NCBI GenBank assembly: GCA_009693785.1
Contig: SHWP01000007.1
Coordinates: 1-64,000 of the forward strand
Length of the DNA stretch: 64,000 nt
Source of the DNA: Rhodospirillaceae bacterium
GTDB lineage: Bacteria > Pseudomonadota > Alphaproteobacteria > Rhodospirillales > Rhodospirillaceae
Direction: 5' to 3'
This document shows, one piece after another, positions 40,017 to 48,164 of the stretch. Position numbers and translations under genes: made by a program. Within the stretch, counting starts at the first letter, position 1. Each line of letters starts with the position of its first letter. A model generated the notes under the pieces. That model saw only the letters and a program-made list of their open reading frames with translations. It had not been told where the DNA came from and made no database searches.

Positions 40017-40973
40017 TTGCTTGTGATAACCCTCGACCCGCAGGCGAAAGCGTTATTGGATCGCATGGCGGCTATGGCAGCGGGCAAGCCTACTGCCCCA
40101 TCACCGGCAGACAATGCTGAATGGGCTGCCAGTGGGCGACGCATGCATCGCGGCATCGTTGCCTTATCGGGCACGACAGAGATCGTCGAACGCATCGAAG
40201 ACCGAGACATTCAGGGTCCAGGCGGGCCAATTCGGGCGCGGCTATATCGGCCTGAAGGGTGCGCCGGTCAGGGGGTGCTGGTTTATTTTCACGGCGGCGG
40301 ATTCGTGTCAGGCGATCTTGAGACTCATGACGCCCCGTTGCGTGCCGTGGCTAACCGCTCACGTACAACGCTTATCGCTGTTGATTATCGCCGCGCGCCT
40401 GAACATGTCTATCCAGCCGCCCATGATGACTGTTATGCCGCACTGGCTTGGGTGGCCATGCACGCACCTGAATTGGGCATTGATCCAAACAAGATCGTTG
40501 TTGGCGGTGATAGCGCGGGCGGAACACTAGCAGTAGCCGTTGCATTGATGTCGCGGGACCGGCATGGACCAAAGATAGCCGCTCAAATTCTGATTTATCC
40601 CAACACCGACCTGACCGAAGAGCGCGACTATTCATCGATCAAGGAACGAGCGCCCCGGCCCAGTTGGCGGGCGGACATGGACCGATATTTCAAGGCGTAT
40701 GTACCGGCAGGTGTGAACCGGCGTAGCGGTTATATCTCGCCTGTTCTTGCTAAAGACTTATCCCGTCTGCCCAAAACATTGATGATTCTAGCCGAGGCCG
40801 ATCCGCTATTCGATGAAGGTGAGTTGCTGGCCAGCAGGCTTGAGGCTGCTGGCGTTGATGTTACGCAGCGCGTTTACCCCGGCATGATCCACGGCTTTTT
40901 TCAAATGGCGGGCGTGTTGGATGCAGGCAAAGCCCTGATCACCGAGGTCGCGGCTAGCCTCGCAGCGCTTTGA
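40017..40973 (+). CDS. HSL-family esterase (alpha/beta hydrolase fold-3)
   Basis: A 318-residue cytoplasmic carboxylesterase of the hormone-sensitive-lipase family. Seen are the oxyanion motif YFHGGGFVSGDLETHD, the nucleophile VGGDSAGGTLA, the acid in AEADPLFDEGE and the histidine in YPGMIHGFFQMAG. The start is TTG at 40017 or GTG at 40023; neither has a strong ribosome site. It lies 18 bases after the peroxidase and may be co-transcribed. Its 3' end overlaps the convergent XRE regulator by 20 bases. Substrate unknown, probably short acyl esters. Confidence 0.9.
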   Translation: MLVITLDPQAKALLDRMAAMAAGKPTAPSPADNAEWAASGRRMHRGIVALSGTTEIVERIEDRDIQGPGGPIRARLYRPEGCAGQGVLVYFHGGGFVSGDLETHDAPLRAVANRSRTTLIAVDYRRAPEHVYPAAHDDCYAALAWVAMHAPELGIDPNKIVVGGDSAGGTLAVAVALMSRDRHGPKIAAQILIYPNTDLTEERDYSSIKERAPRPSWRADMDRYFKAYVPAGVNRRSGYISPVLAKDLSRLPKTLMILAEADPLFDEGELLASRLEAAGVDVTQRVYPGMIHGFFQMAGVLDAGKALITEVAASLAAL

Positions 40974-41214
40974 TCACGCCCACAGGGTCGCGGGCGATGG
41001 CCAGCAAGAGGGCGCGTGCCGGGCCGCGTGGGGAGCGGCGGTCTTGCTCCCAATTGCGTAGCGTATGCACGCTAATGCCGCAGGCCTTGGCGAAAGCGCC
41101 TTGCGATAATCCGGTAATAGCGCGGATCGAAACCACATCAATGGGCCGGACCTTGCGGCCACGGCTGCGAAAATAAACGCCTAGATCGGGTTTGGCTTTT
41201 TTGAGCCGTAGCAT
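40954..41214 (-). CDS. Orphan XRE-family regulator (antitoxin-like)
   Basis: An 86-residue DNA-binding protein from ATG at 41214. After a Lys/Arg-rich N-terminus (LKKAKPDLGVYFRSRGRKVR), the helix-turn-helix reads VVSIRAITGLSQGAFAKACG and ISVHTLRNWEQDRRSPRGPA, followed by RALLLAIARDPVGVIKAL. This is the pattern of antitoxins of RelE/HigB systems, but no toxin gene is adjacent. It starts one base after the stop of the uracil-DNA glycosylase gene, so both share a transcript. Its start codon lies at the centre of a 26-bp perfect palindrome. An in-frame ATG at 41256 would add 14 residues inside the glycosylase gene. Confidence 0.85.
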   Translation of the reverse strand: MLRLKKAKPDLGVYFRSRGRKVRPIDVVSIRAITGLSQGAFAKACGISVHTLRNWEQDRRSPRGPARALLLAIARDPVGVIKALRG

Positions 41215-41226
41215 GCTACGGCTCAA
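41201..41226. promoter_or_regulatory. 26-bp perfect palindrome over XRE start codon
   Basis: The two halves are TTGAGCCGTAGCA and its exact complement, with no spacer, so all 26 bases are symmetric. The palindrome covers the stop codon of the uracil-DNA glycosylase gene and the ATG of the XRE gene, both on the minus strand. As DNA it suits a dimeric HTH repressor; as RNA it would fold into a stem that hides the XRE start codon. On the minus strand it is followed by A, not T, so it is not a standard terminator. Confidence 0.75.
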
Positions 41227-41857
41227 GAGCTTTGACTTGGGCCACGACGTTTTCAAACATCTTCGCCGTTAATACGCCTGTATTCACGTTATAGCGTGAG
41301 CAATGATAGCTATCGGCAAGGATCAAGCCATTGGGTAATTTGTGCTGCGCGGCGTGCTTGAAAGGGTAAAGCACTTTGCGTAAGCCCAGAGTTGAGAGCA
41401 CGGCGTTATGCGAAATTTGGCCCAAGGACAGAATCGCCTTGAGCCTTGGCAGTGCGCCAATCTCAGCGTTCAGGAAATCGCGACAGGTTTTTTGCTCGGC
41501 TGGGGTTGGTTTATTTTCCGGCGGTACACAGCGCACGGCATTCGTGATGCGGCAGCCGAGCAATTCCAAGCCATCGGTTGGGTCTGCGCCATATGATCCC
41601 CGCGCCAATCCTGACCTGAGAAGCGTCGGGTAAAGCAACTCACCAGCGTAGTCGCCTGTGAACGGTCGTCCGGTGCGGTTAGCGCCCTTCAAACCCGGAG
41701 CCAGGCCCACGACCAGTAACCACGCATCGCTATTGCCGAAGGCCGGAACAGCCCCATTGTAAAAATCAGGGTATGCCGATTTGTTCTGCGCACGAAATTT
41801 GACGAGGCGCGGACACAGCGCGCAATTTTTCTCTGGGCCCGTGAGGGCGTTCATCAT
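41216..41857 (-). CDS. Family 5 uracil-DNA glycosylase (UDGb type)
   Basis: DNA repair enzyme removing uracil and some deaminated purines. Of 213 residues, cysteines of the 4Fe-4S cluster appear in CALCPRL near the N-terminus and further on in GCRITNAVRCVPPENKPTP and CRDFL. Motif 1 GLAPGLKGANRTGRPFTGDYAG is diagnostic of family 5 (no catalytic Asp/Asn in the family-1 position), and the C-terminal motif is DSYHCSRYNVNTG. It follows the NYN-domain gene by eight bases and precedes the XRE regulator by one, so the three probably form an operon. Confidence 0.93.
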   Translation of the reverse strand: MMNALTGPEKNCALCPRLVKFRAQNKSAYPDFYNGAVPAFGNSDAWLLVVGLAPGLKGANRTGRPFTGDYAGELLYPTLLRSGLARGSYGADPTDGLELLGCRITNAVRCVPPENKPTPAEQKTCRDFLNAEIGALPRLKAILSLGQISHNAVLSTLGLRKVLYPFKHAAQHKLPNGLILADSYHCSRYNVNTGVLTAKMFENVVAQVKALEP

Positions 41858-41865
41858 TTTGACTA

Positions 41866-42423
41866 TCAGACGCGTTCTGGCGGGGGGGCAGGGCGCTCGG
41901 CGCGTGCGACGCTGGCCTGAAGATCCGCCAATTCAATAAAATTGTCGGCTTGGCGTCGCAGTTCGTCGGCGATCATAGGGGGCTGGGTGCGAATGCTTGA
42001 GACCACAGACACGCGCACGCCTTTCTTTTGCACAGCTTCAACCAAACGCCTAAAATCGCCATCGCCGGAAAACAGCACGATGTGCTGCACGTGGTTGGCC
42101 ATCTCCAGCATGTCGATAGCCAGTTCGATATCCATGTTGCCCTTGATCCGGCGGCGGCCCTGGGCGTCGGTGAATTCCTTCACGGGTTTAGTGACCATGC
42201 TGTAGCCATTGTAATCGAGCCAATCGACCAGCGGGCGCAGGGGCGAGTATTCCTCATTTTCCATCAAGGCGGTGTAATAGAACGCGCGCAACAGGCGGCC
42301 CTTGGCGGCAAACAACTGCAACATCCGGCGGTAGTCGATATCGAACCCTAAAGACCTTGCGGCACCGAATAAGTTCGGGCCGTCAATAAACATGGCCAAC
42401 CGTTCTTCGGGATAGAAGATCAT
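41866..42423 (-). CDS. NYN-domain (LabA/DUF88-type) putative RNase
   Basis: A 185-residue protein with the NYN nuclease fold related to PIN domains. Acidic residues expected in the metal site are present: MFIDGPNLFG (Asp 13), KGNMDIELAIDMLEMA (Asp near 97 and 103) and VLFSGDGDFRRLVEA (Asp near 120 and 122). LabA-like proteins are common in bacteria; some act in RNA turnover or circadian output, but the bacterial role is largely unknown. The ATG has no strong Shine-Dalgarno. It is divergent from folK across a 148-base AT-rich gap. Confidence 0.9.
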   Translation of the reverse strand: MIFYPEERLAMFIDGPNLFGAARSLGFDIDYRRMLQLFAAKGRLLRAFYYTALMENEEYSPLRPLVDWLDYNGYSMVTKPVKEFTDAQGRRRIKGNMDIELAIDMLEMANHVQHIVLFSGDGDFRRLVEAVQKKGVRVSVVSSIRTQPPMIADELRRQADNFIELADLQASVARAERPAPPPERV

Positions 42424-42571
42424 GCATCGCTCCTATAATTCAAATATGATCACAAACAACGGCTTAGAGAATGAACAACAGATATAACTGAAATTCGAAA
42501 AATTCTATAAACCGATTCTGAAACTAGCTTTTCGTTTTCACGCGCGCAAGTCACGGGCAGTTGATCAAACA

Positions 42572-43078
42572 ATGATTCTCATCGCGCTTGGATCGAACCT
42601 TCCCAGTGCAGCAGGTGGCTCGTTGGACACCTGCCAAGCGGCCTTACAGGCAATGGCAGAACATGGCATTGAAATCCTGCGCCATTCTAATTGGTACGAG
42701 ATCGCGCCTGTTCCGGTGTCAGATCAACCCTGGTTTGTAAACGGCGTTGCGGTAGTCGCAACAAATCTCGATCCTGAGACCCTCCTGCAACGCCTGCATG
42801 CGATCGAACAGTCGTTCGCCCGCGAACGCTCGATGCCAAATGCTGCCCGTACTCTTGATCTTGATCTATTGGGCTATGGCGCGCTGCAGATCGACAGCAA
42901 GACGCTGACCCTGCCGCACCCCCGGTTGTACGAGCGTGCGTTTGTGCTCTATCCGCTGAGGGATGTGGCCCCAAGGTGGCATCACCCCCGTTTGGGGCTA
43001 ACCCCGGATGAGATGATCGCCAAATTACCTCTAGGGGCTGAAAAACCAAGGATTCGGCTGATTTCCAGTCCCCCTTGA
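42572..43078 (+). CDS. folK: HPPK: 2-amino-4-hydroxy-6-hydroxymethyldihydropteridine pyrophosphokinase
   Basis: Transfers pyrophosphate from ATP to the pterin alcohol in folate synthesis. The 168-residue protein shows MILIALGSNLPSAAG, SNWYEIAPVPVSDQPWFVNGV, the acidic metal site RTLDLDLLGYG and LPHPRLYERAFVLYPL. These are all the usual active-site residues. It stands alone here, without folB or folP beside it, upstream of rpoZ by 157 bases as seen in many Alphaproteobacteria. Confidence 0.95.
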   Translation: MILIALGSNLPSAAGGSLDTCQAALQAMAEHGIEILRHSNWYEIAPVPVSDQPWFVNGVAVVATNLDPETLLQRLHAIEQSFARERSMPNAARTLDLDLLGYGALQIDSKTLTLPHPRLYERAFVLYPLRDVAPRWHHPRLGLTPDEMIAKLPLGAEKPRIRLISSPP

Positions 43079-43235
43079 GCTTCTTGGCCATACCGTCTAA
43101 AAAGCGGCCTCCTTGAACACCCCATTGATTGGGAATTTGCGCGGCTACTCATATATTTCAAGGACTTGCGCGGGGATTGATTGACCCCGTTGCAAAAGCC
43201 ACGCACTCTAAAGGCCACGAAACAAGGATCAACCC

Positions 43236-43679
43236 ATGGCTCGCGTCACCGTCGAAGATTGCGTCGAAAAGGTACCCAACCGGTTCGAACTCGTGATGGT
43301 TGCCTCGCAACGCTCACGCGAAATTTCCTCGGGCGGTGAACCGCGCGTGCCGCGCGACAATGATAAAAACCCTGTCGTCGCTTTGCGCGAAATTGCCGAT
43401 AACAAGGCTATCCCCTCCGATCTGTATGAGGCGATTATCCAAGGCTTGCAAAAGCACGTAGAAGTCGACGAACCAGAGGAAGACGGTTTCGATGCCATGG
43501 CCGCCAATCCGGAATTTGCCGCCATTGCTGGCCAAGTCGGCGAGCAAATGGTCGCCGGAACCGGCATGAGCGTAGAAGAAATCGACGACGAAGAAGATGA
43601 TGGCGGAACATCCCGCCCCACAGCAGACCACCCCGCAGTGCATTATGGCGACACGGACGAAACTGGCCGGAACGACTAA
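43236..43679 (+). CDS. rpoZ: RNA polymerase omega subunit with long acidic tail
   Basis: Small RNA polymerase subunit that assists assembly of beta-prime; in some bacteria part of a ppGpp site. Residues 1-75 are the conserved core: [31 protein letters not shown], and [20 protein letters not shown]. Residues 76-147 are a strongly acidic tail (EEIDDEEDD) beyond the E. coli protein's 91 residues; such extensions are common in Alphaproteobacteria. The start has AAGGAT upstream. rsh follows after 108 bases, a conserved neighbour that links ppGpp synthesis and a polymerase subunit. Confidence 0.96.
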   Translation: MARVTVEDCVEKVPNRFELVMVASQRSREISSGGEPRVPRDNDKNPVVALREIADNKAIPSDLYEAIIQGLQKHVEVDEPEEDGFDAMAANPEFAAIAGQVGEQMVAGTGMSVEEIDDEEDDGGTSRPTADHPAVHYGDTDETGRND

Positions 43680-43787
43680 GACAACTTACTCCCAACTTCG
43701 TCTCGCGATGGAGTGCGCCTGTGCGCGCAATCTAAGTTACAGTTTCTTTTTTTTTAACGGCGACGGCTTTGCCTGGCGGTTAACGCC

Positions 43788-45941
43788 ATGATGCGGCAAT
43801 TCGAGTTGGTCGAACGCATTAAGGCTTACGACCCGGCAGCCGACGAAGACGCCATTAACCGCGCCTACGTTTACGCCATGAAGATGCATGGTTCGCAAAC
43901 CAGGGCTTCGGGCGATCCGTATTTCTCGCACCCCATCGAGGTGGCGGGCATTCTGACCAACTACAAACTCGATACAGCTTCTATCGTTACGGCGCTCTTG
44001 CACGACATTGTCGAGGACACCCTGGCGACACTCGATGATGTGCGCAAACTATTTGGTGATGAGGTCGCGCGGTTGGTTGATGGCGTAACCAAGCTCGCCA
44101 AGATTCAAATCCAAAATATCGAAACCAAACAAGCCGAGAATTTCCGCAAATTCTTGCTGGCTATGTCAGCCGATATTCGCGTGCTGCTGGTGAAACTGGC
44201 AGACCGGCTGCACAACATGCGTACATTGCACTTTATCGTTGACCCCGCAAAACGCCGGACTATCGCCTTGGAAACGATGGAGATCTACGCGCCCTTAGCC
44301 GAGCGCATCGGCATGCAAGAGGTCAAGACTGAGTTGGAAGACCTGTCTTTTGCCGAACTCAACACCGACGCGCGCGGTTCCATTTTGACGCGATTGCGTT
44401 TTTTGGAGCTTCATGGCGGTGACCTGGTCGGCAAGATCATGGATGAGTTGGATCAGGTTATCAGCAAGGCGGGTATCAAGGGTTTCATCTCGGGGCGTGA
44501 GAAAACCGCTTATTCCATCTGGCGTAAGATGCAGGTGAAGGAAGTTAGCTTCGAGCAACTTTCCGACATCATGGCCTTCCGCATCATGTTGGACTCGGTT
44601 GAGGATTGCTACCGGGTGCTTGGCATTATCCATACCGCCTATCGCATGGTGCCAGGGTGTTTCAAAGACTACATCTCAACGCCTAAGCGTAACGGCTACC
44701 GGTCAATCCACACGGCCGTCATCGGCCCGCAAAAGCAGCGGATTGAGATTCAAATCCGCACATCGGCAATGCACCAAGTAGCCGAGTTAGGTGTCGCCGC
44801 CCATTGGCACTACAAGCAGGAAGATGAAGGCGATAAAACTGCTTCTATCGAGGGTCGACAGTACTCGTGGTTGCGTGAGTTGTTGGAAATTCTCGAGCAT
44901 GCACAAAATCCACAGGAATTTTTGGAACACACCAAGCTCGAGATGTTCCAAGATCAAGTTTTCTGCTTCTCGCCCAAGGGCGACCTGATCGCCATGCCGC
45001 GCGGGGCCTCGACGGTGGACTTCGCTTACGCTGTGCATTCCGAGGTAGGCGATACCTGCGTTGGCGCGAAGGTGAATGGGCGTATCGTTCCCTTGCGCAC
45101 GAAGTTGCAAAATGGTGATCAAGTTGAAATCGTGACCTCGAAGGCTCAAAAGCCAGCACCCGAATGGGAAAGTTTTGTGGTCACTGGTAAGGCCCGCGCG
45201 CACATTCGCCGCCGCGTCCGCACCGATGCGCGCAGCGAATACATCCGGTTCGGCAAGAGCATTTTGGAAAAGGTCTTCCAGAAAGACGGTTACGAATTGA
45301 CCCAAAAGGGCATGCAAGGGGCCTTGGAAAAACTCACGATTGCTAGCGTTGATGACCTCTACGCCAAAGTGGGTGAGGGCCGGTTGTTTGGCCGCGAAGT
45401 CTTGATCGCTGTATACCCGGGTGCGCGAACCGATACCGACGATAACGTGGTGAATTTGTCCCAAGCCCGGGCTAAACAAGCAGGCGAAGGCACGGGCGTG
45501 TCCATACGCGGCCTCACGCCCGGTATGGCGGTGCACTTATCCGAGTGTTGCTATCCGCTGCCCGGTGACCGCATCGTTGGCATTCGCGAGCCCGGCAAGG
45601 GTGTGGCCGTGCACACGATTGATTGCGAACGGTTGAAGGCATTCGCCGATGCTTCCGACCGTTGGGTTGATCTGTCGTGGGACAGCGATCGCGACAAAGA
45701 TGCTCACATTGGCCGTTTATTGCTGACCGTGGCCAACGAACCGGGTGCGCTCGGAACACTGTCGACTGTCATTGCTAAGAATAATGGCAACATCAATAAT
45801 TTGCGTTTCACGAAACGCTCGGCAGATTTTTTCGAGATGATCGTGGATATCGAGGTCAACGGCGTGAAGCATCTCACCAATATCATTGCAGCCTTACGCG
45901 CCATGCCCGCTATAAATGCTGTAGACCGGGCGAGGGGATGA
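43788..45941 (+). CDS. rsh: Bifunctional (p)ppGpp synthetase/hydrolase Rsh
   Basis: Stringent-response enzyme. The 717 residues hold the HD hydrolase domain (about 25-180; FSHPIEV with H48, LLHDIVEDT with H72 and D73), the synthetase domain (about 210-355; GREKTAYSIWRKMQ, YRSIHTAVIGP), TGS (about 395-455; MPRGASTVDFAYAVHSEVGD) and a C-terminal ACT domain (LLTVANEPGALGTLSTVIAK). Bifunctional enzymes carry RXKD before the YIS/YIA-x-PK motif; here it is CFKD (Cys 291, codon TGT at 44658-44660), a single-base step from Arg. The hydrolase site looks intact, so synthesis rather than hydrolysis may be affected. A run of nine T precedes the gene at 43747-43755. Confidence 0.96.
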   Translation: MMRQFELVERIKAYDPAADEDAINRAYVYAMKMHGSQTRASGDPYFSHPIEVAGILTNYKLDTASIVTALLHDIVEDTLATLDDVRKLFGDEVARLVDGVTKLAKIQIQNIETKQAENFRKFLLAMSADIRVLLVKLADRLHNMRTLHFIVDPAKRRTIALETMEIYAPLAERIGMQEVKTELEDLSFAELNTDARGSILTRLRFLELHGGDLVGKIMDELDQVISKAGIKGFISGREKTAYSIWRKMQVKEVSFEQLSDIMAFRIMLDSVEDCYRVLGIIHTAYRMVPGCFKDYISTPKRNGYRSIHTAVIGPQKQRIEIQIRTSAMHQVAELGVAAHWHYKQEDEGDKTASIEGRQYSWLRELLEILEHAQNPQEFLEHTKLEMFQDQVFCFSPKGDLIAMPRGASTVDFAYAVHSEVGDTCVGAKVNGRIVPLRTKLQNGDQVEIVTSKAQKPAPEWESFVVTGKARAHIRRRVRTDARSEYIRFGKSILEKVFQKDGYELTQKGMQGALEKLTIASVDDLYAKVGEGRLFGREVLIAVYPGARTDTDDNVVNLSQARAKQAGEGTGVSIRGLTPGMAVHLSECCYPLPGDRIVGIREPGKGVAVHTIDCERLKAFADASDRWVDLSWDSDRDKDAHIGRLLLTVANEPGALGTLSTVIAKNNGNINNLRFTKRSADFFEMIVDIEVNGVKHLTNIIAALRAMPAINAVDRARG

Positions 45942-45968
45942 TCGCCGCTTACGAATGGGAATTACACC

Positions 45969-46154
45969 ATGATCAGATTCATCGTGCTTGTGGTTTTTGC
46001 TCTGGTATGTGCGATCGGGGCCCATGTCTTGGCCCAACGAAAAGGCCGCTCAGTCAAGCGTTGGGTTGTCGCAAGCTTGCTGATTGGTCCGCTCTCATTG
46101 CTGCTACTCGCGCTAATGCCCAAGCTTAAAATGCCTGTGGCGGCAGGCAGCTAG
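45969..46154 (+). CDS. Small two-helix membrane protein
   Basis: A 61-residue protein, MIRFIVLVVFALVCAIGAHV..., with two hydrophobic helices (about 3-20 and 33-50) separated by the basic loop QRKGRSVKRW. It is probably an inner-membrane protein with a cytoplasmic loop. The start follows GGGAATTACACC, a weak but plausible ribosome site, 27 bases after the rsh stop. I recognise no family; a similar role to small stress-related membrane proteins is only a guess. Support is the clean helix-loop-helix pattern and the exact fit between two other genes. Confidence 0.6.
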   Translation: MIRFIVLVVFALVCAIGAHVLAQRKGRSVKRWVVASLLIGPLSLLLLALMPKLKMPVAAGS

Positions 46155-46358
46155 CTAGCGGCATTTATCCTTACCGCTCTCCTCGCACGCGTTTTGGCAG
46201 GTGATCGCCTCTTGTGCGCGCACGGGCTCGCAGCGTTGTTTACACGCACTCTCACGCACGTTGCAAAAGAACTGAGTGGCTGCGCCAGGGCGGCCATTCT
46301 CGGTCGTACAGGCAGAAATAAGAATCGCTGTATTTAGCAGCAACACCATTTTAAGCAT
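46155..46358 (-). CDS. Small cysteine-rich lipoprotein
   Basis: A 67-residue product with a lipoprotein signal: MLKMVLLLNTAILISAC, lipobox ISAC with the lipid cysteine at 17. The mature 50 residues contain five more cysteines spaced as FFC, SACKQRC and TCQNACEESGKDKC, suggesting disulfide or metal binding. I do not recognise a family. It converges with the small membrane protein (adjacent stops) and lies downstream of the hydrolase on the same strand, 59 bases on. Because it is short, coding is inferred from the convincing signal and cysteine pattern. Confidence 0.6.
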   Translation of the reverse strand: MLKMVLLLNTAILISACTTENGRPGAATQFFCNVRESACKQRCEPVRAQEAITCQNACEESGKDKCR

Positions 46359-46417
46359 CGAAATCCTCGCCAGGCGACGAGCGAAAGCTTCGCCGCCAAA
46401 TGGTGGCGTAAATATGT

Positions 46418-47407
46418 CTAACCGCCGGCTGTAGTGGCCACAGGCACCCGTTGCGTCTGGCGAAGTTCGCTGTCTTTTTCACCCGCGAGGAAGGCCATGA
46501 TGTCGGCCTCAACCTCTTGCGGAATTTCAAGATACAGGTAGTGCCCGACCTTGGGGTATTTTTTCACGAGACTTGGCGCGGAGTTAAGCCACAGCGACAT
46601 CACATTGGCTTCGAGATGCATGACTGTCGGGTTTTCCATACCCCACAGAATCATGGTTGGAGCTTTGACGCGACCCAACGTCGACTCTGGGTCGCCGGTC
46701 TTGAAGTTTTTCGTGAACAGCGCACCTTCTTCTCTCAGGCCAGCGCGGCGTCCGGTATCGTAACACATTTCCACCAGCCAGTCGGGCGGTGTCATGGATG
46801 GGATATTGGAGGCAAGATTTGCTCGCCAATAACTCATCGAGCGATGCCGCGCTGTGATCCATTGATCGATGGTCGTGCCGCGCGCGCGGTTGGGATTCGT
46901 CACAGCAGTGCGTGGCATGCCCGCCGAATTGATCAAGATCATGCGTGTGACGCGCTCGGGCTTTTCTGCGGCATAGCGAAACACGACAGGCCCGCCAGAT
47001 GAGGTGCCAAGAACGGCAAATTTCTCGATGCCCAGTTTCGTCATCAGGGTATCCAAAATTTGGATATTGAGTTCGATGGAATAACGCTTTTGCGGGTCTG
47101 GGCCCGTTAATCCTGCCGTGGGAACATCGAAACGAACCACGCGGTACTTCGTACTTAGGGCCTTAGCCATGCTGTCGAACGTGAACAGATTCATGTAGCT
47201 GGCATGCACCAGCACGATGGCCTCACCCTGACCCTCGTCCATGTAGTGCACACGTACCCCATCAATCTCCATGAATTTCGAGAACGGCTTGATATACTTG
47301 GCCTCGATATCCTTAAGCGGCATGTCAAAAGCGCCGAACTCGAGCGCGGCCGCGTAAAGGCCGACGGCCGCCGCCACGAGCAGAACTAACCCGGCAACGA
47401 ATTTCAT
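46418..47407 (-). CDS. Membrane-anchored alpha/beta hydrolase
   Basis: A 329-residue hydrolase with an N-terminal membrane helix (MKFVAGLVLLVAAAVGLYAA), then YIKPFSKFMEIDGVRVHYMD, the oxyanion region VLVHASYMNLFTFDS, the nucleophile LGTSSGGPVVFRYAA and the C-terminal VGHYLYLEIPQEVE histidine. The family covers epoxide hydrolases, esterases and haloalkane-type enzymes; the substrate is not deducible. The ATG at 47407 follows GGGGAGAC; a TTG at 47422 would add five residues. It lies in a small accessory group between rsh and the DUF2062 gene. Confidence 0.88.
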   Translation of the reverse strand: MKFVAGLVLLVAAAVGLYAAALEFGAFDMPLKDIEAKYIKPFSKFMEIDGVRVHYMDEGQGEAIVLVHASYMNLFTFDSMAKALSTKYRVVRFDVPTAGLTGPDPQKRYSIELNIQILDTLMTKLGIEKFAVLGTSSGGPVVFRYAAEKPERVTRMILINSAGMPRTAVTNPNRARGTTIDQWITARHRSMSYWRANLASNIPSMTPPDWLVEMCYDTGRRAGLREEGALFTKNFKTGDPESTLGRVKAPTMILWGMENPTVMHLEANVMSLWLNSAPSLVKKYPKVGHYLYLEIPQEVEADIMAFLAGEKDSELRQTQRVPVATTAGG

Positions 47408-47537
47408 GTGATGTCTCCCCAAAGCCCCGATATGGCCATACTCTATGCTGATAGTGATGCTTGCGATAAAGAATTCATAGCGCGCTCAAGGTGCGATGAA
47501 ATAGGCCCTTGCCCATAGCCCAGAAATACACCACCTG

Positions 47538-48164
47538 TTGACCATGTTATTTCGCCGCCGTAACAAAATTCCACTGATTGACCGCCTGCGCGACTTCGTA
47601 TGGCCGCGCATCGGTTGGCTGCGCACGGTGACGTATTATTGGCGTCGGTTGCAGCGGATTCCAGGTACACCCTCAAGTATTGCCGCAGGGTTTTCTAGTG
47701 GTGTGGCGGCGTCCGTGACACCTGCAGTTGGTACTCACACTGTCGCTGCGTTGGCCCTGGCTTATGCTGTCCGCGGCAATTTGGTGGCGTCTGTGTTTGG
47801 AACCTTGGCCATCAATCCGTGGACGGCAACACCCGTTTGGTTCTCAACGTATTATACGGGGGCGCTCATTCTCGGTTGGGACAAATACGGCCATGTTGGG
47901 GCTATGGATTTCGTCAACATGTTCGTCGGCCTGACCGAAGCCGTGGTGCAGCTAGACTGGCGGCTTTTTATCGAGAAAGTCATGCCGGTGTTCCTGCCGA
48001 TGATGGTGGGCAGCGGGCCAGTCGCAATCGTGGTGGGTTTTGGCTCATACCTGGTCTTGGCGCCGGTTTTGCGCCGCATCCAACAGCGCCGCGCGGCGAA
48101 AACGGCGCAGCGGCTTGAGGAGGCGCGTCGCGAAGGGAAGGACTATGTATGGCAACCGCGCTGA
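47538..48164 (+). CDS. DUF2062-domain membrane protein
   Basis: A 208-residue integral membrane protein of the DUF2062 family, found in many Proteobacteria. The signature is SSIAAGFSSGVAASVTPAVGTHT, followed by helices (AALALAYAVRGNLVASVFGT) and AINPWTATPVWFSTYYTGAL. A second membrane region is VFLPMMVGSGPVAIVVGFGSYLVLAPVL. The tail is a basic helix (RRIQQRRAAKTAQRLEEARR). Function is unknown. The start is TTG at 47538 or ATG at 47544. The 3' end overlaps pdxJ by 16 bases, so they are co-expressed. Confidence 0.88.
   Translation: MTMLFRRRNKIPLIDRLRDFVWPRIGWLRTVTYYWRRLQRIPGTPSSIAAGFSSGVAASVTPAVGTHTVAALALAYAVRGNLVASVFGTLAINPWTATPVWFSTYYTGALILGWDKYGHVGAMDFVNMFVGLTEAVVQLDWRLFIEKVMPVFLPMMVGSGPVAIVVGFGSYLVLAPVLRRIQQRRAAKTAQRLEEARREGKDYVWQPR

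Noticed and set aside
42555-42570. TTGATCAAAC upstream of folK as an FNR box
   Set aside because: The two half-sites have no four-base spacer between them, so it does not fit the FNR/FixK pattern.
43747-43755. Run of nine T after rpoZ as an intrinsic terminator
   Set aside because: The nearest possible stem (TGCGC and GCGCA) ends about 17 bases before the T run, too far for a terminator. The tract may instead be part of the rsh promoter or leader.
43753-43785. Two TTAACG copies ahead of rsh as a CtrA site
   Set aside because: CtrA sites need TTAA-N7-TTAA(C) spacing. These copies are much further apart and give no consistent match.
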